Source of the DNA: an uncultured Burkholderiales bacterium
Lineage (GTDB): Bacteria > Pseudomonadota > Gammaproteobacteria > Burkholderiales > Burkholderiaceae_C
Assembly: GCA_903856875.1 (NCBI GenBank)
Contig: CAIODE010000518.1
Coordinates: 1-6,765 of the forward strand
Direction: 5' to 3'
Length of the DNA stretch: 6,765 nucleotides
The translations under genes were made by a program, and so were the position numbers. Each line of letters begins with the position of its first letter. The stretch's first letter is position 1. The notes under the pieces were generated by a model. That model was not told the origin of the DNA. It did no database searches and saw only the letters and a program-made list of their open reading frames with translations. This document shows positions 6,527 to 6,765 of this stretch, piece after piece.

Positions 6527-6765
6527 AACCGCAAACAACATCTTTAAGCGCCTTGGATAGCACTTCACTGAAAGCCACGCCAGAAAATACCATGGTGCAA
6601 GACACCTTGCGCTGGTTAGAGCGTGCGGTCATTGGTCTGAATTTGTGTCCCTTTGCCAAATCGGTTTATGTGAAAGGGCAAGTCCATTGCACAGTCAGCA
6701 CAGCCGTCACTTTGGAAGCGTTGCGAGATGACTTGATACAAGCCTTGAAAGACCTCGCGGCGCTA
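6523..6765 (+). CDS. DUF1415 family protein, function unknown (3' partial)
   Basis: The frame is open from ATG 6523 to the window edge, giving the first 81 residues. A variable polar N-terminus (1-23) is followed by DTLRWLERAVIGLNLCPFAKSVYVKGQVH (about 27-55), which I recognise as the start of the DUF1415 family, including its conserved L-N-L-C-P-F-A motif with a single cysteine near residue 43. The protein is probably soluble; no signal peptide or membrane helix is visible. The family has no established function that I know of. The gene overlaps the transporter stop as ATGA and has a strong ribosome binding site, so it belongs to the same transcription unit. Most of the protein lies beyond the window, so intactness cannot be judged. 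Confidence 0.85.
   Translation, partial: MKPQTTSLSALDSTSLKATPENTMVQDTLRWLERAVIGLNLCPFAKSVYVKGQVHCTVSTAVTLEALRDDLIQALKDLAAL

Noticed and set aside
1..6765. Search for tRNA, rRNA, CRISPR, insertion sequence, phage or attachment-site signals
   Set aside because: The whole window is occupied by dense housekeeping and pilus genes. No repeat arrays, transposase motifs or terminal inverted repeats were seen.

Overview
The window looks like a stretch of a Burkholderiales (Betaproteobacteria) chromosome. A Comamonadaceae-type organism of moderate GC is my best guess. Hand counts of sample lines give roughly 52-55% GC for most of the window and about 47% in aroK. The lineage call rests on gene order (type IV pilus inner-membrane genes, secretin, aroK, aroB, dgt) and on the protein motifs. 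No database search was possible.

All genes lie on the + strand and essentially no base is intergenic. Layout: (1) bases 1-123, the tail of an upstream gene, probably pilN; (2) 120-1112, a membrane protein that reads as PilO with a PilP-like C-terminal domain fused to it; (3) 1109-2482, a short PilQ/HofQ-type secretin with no AMIN domains; (4) 2493-3041, shikimate kinase aroK; (5) 3038-4150, 3-dehydroquinate synthase aroB; (6) 4143-5282, a dGTPase-like HD-domain triphosphohydrolase (dgt); (7) 5279-6526, a 12-helix major facilitator transporter; (8) 6523 to the end, the N-terminal part of a DUF1415 protein. Five junctions are 4-base ATGA overlaps, aroB/dgt overlaps by 8 bases, and pilQ/aroK is the odd one out. 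I see no promoter, terminator, RNA gene, mobile element or CRISPR, and the layout suggests a single transcript that enters and leaves the window.

The first three genes should build the envelope-spanning channel of a type IV pilus or DNA-uptake machine: the inner-membrane PilN/PilO/PilP alignment complex docks on the outer-membrane secretin. aroK and aroB supply steps 5 and 2 of the shikimate pathway, and dgt acts on dNTP pools. The roles of the transporter and the DUF1415 protein are not known from sequence. This order echoes E. coli hofMNOPQ-aroK-aroB.

The most notable points are the apparent PilO-PilP fusion, the AMIN-less secretin next to it (together a streamlined pilus core), the unbroken chain of overlapping genes, and a compositional and start-codon anomaly at aroK. 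I do not see a wholly new system.
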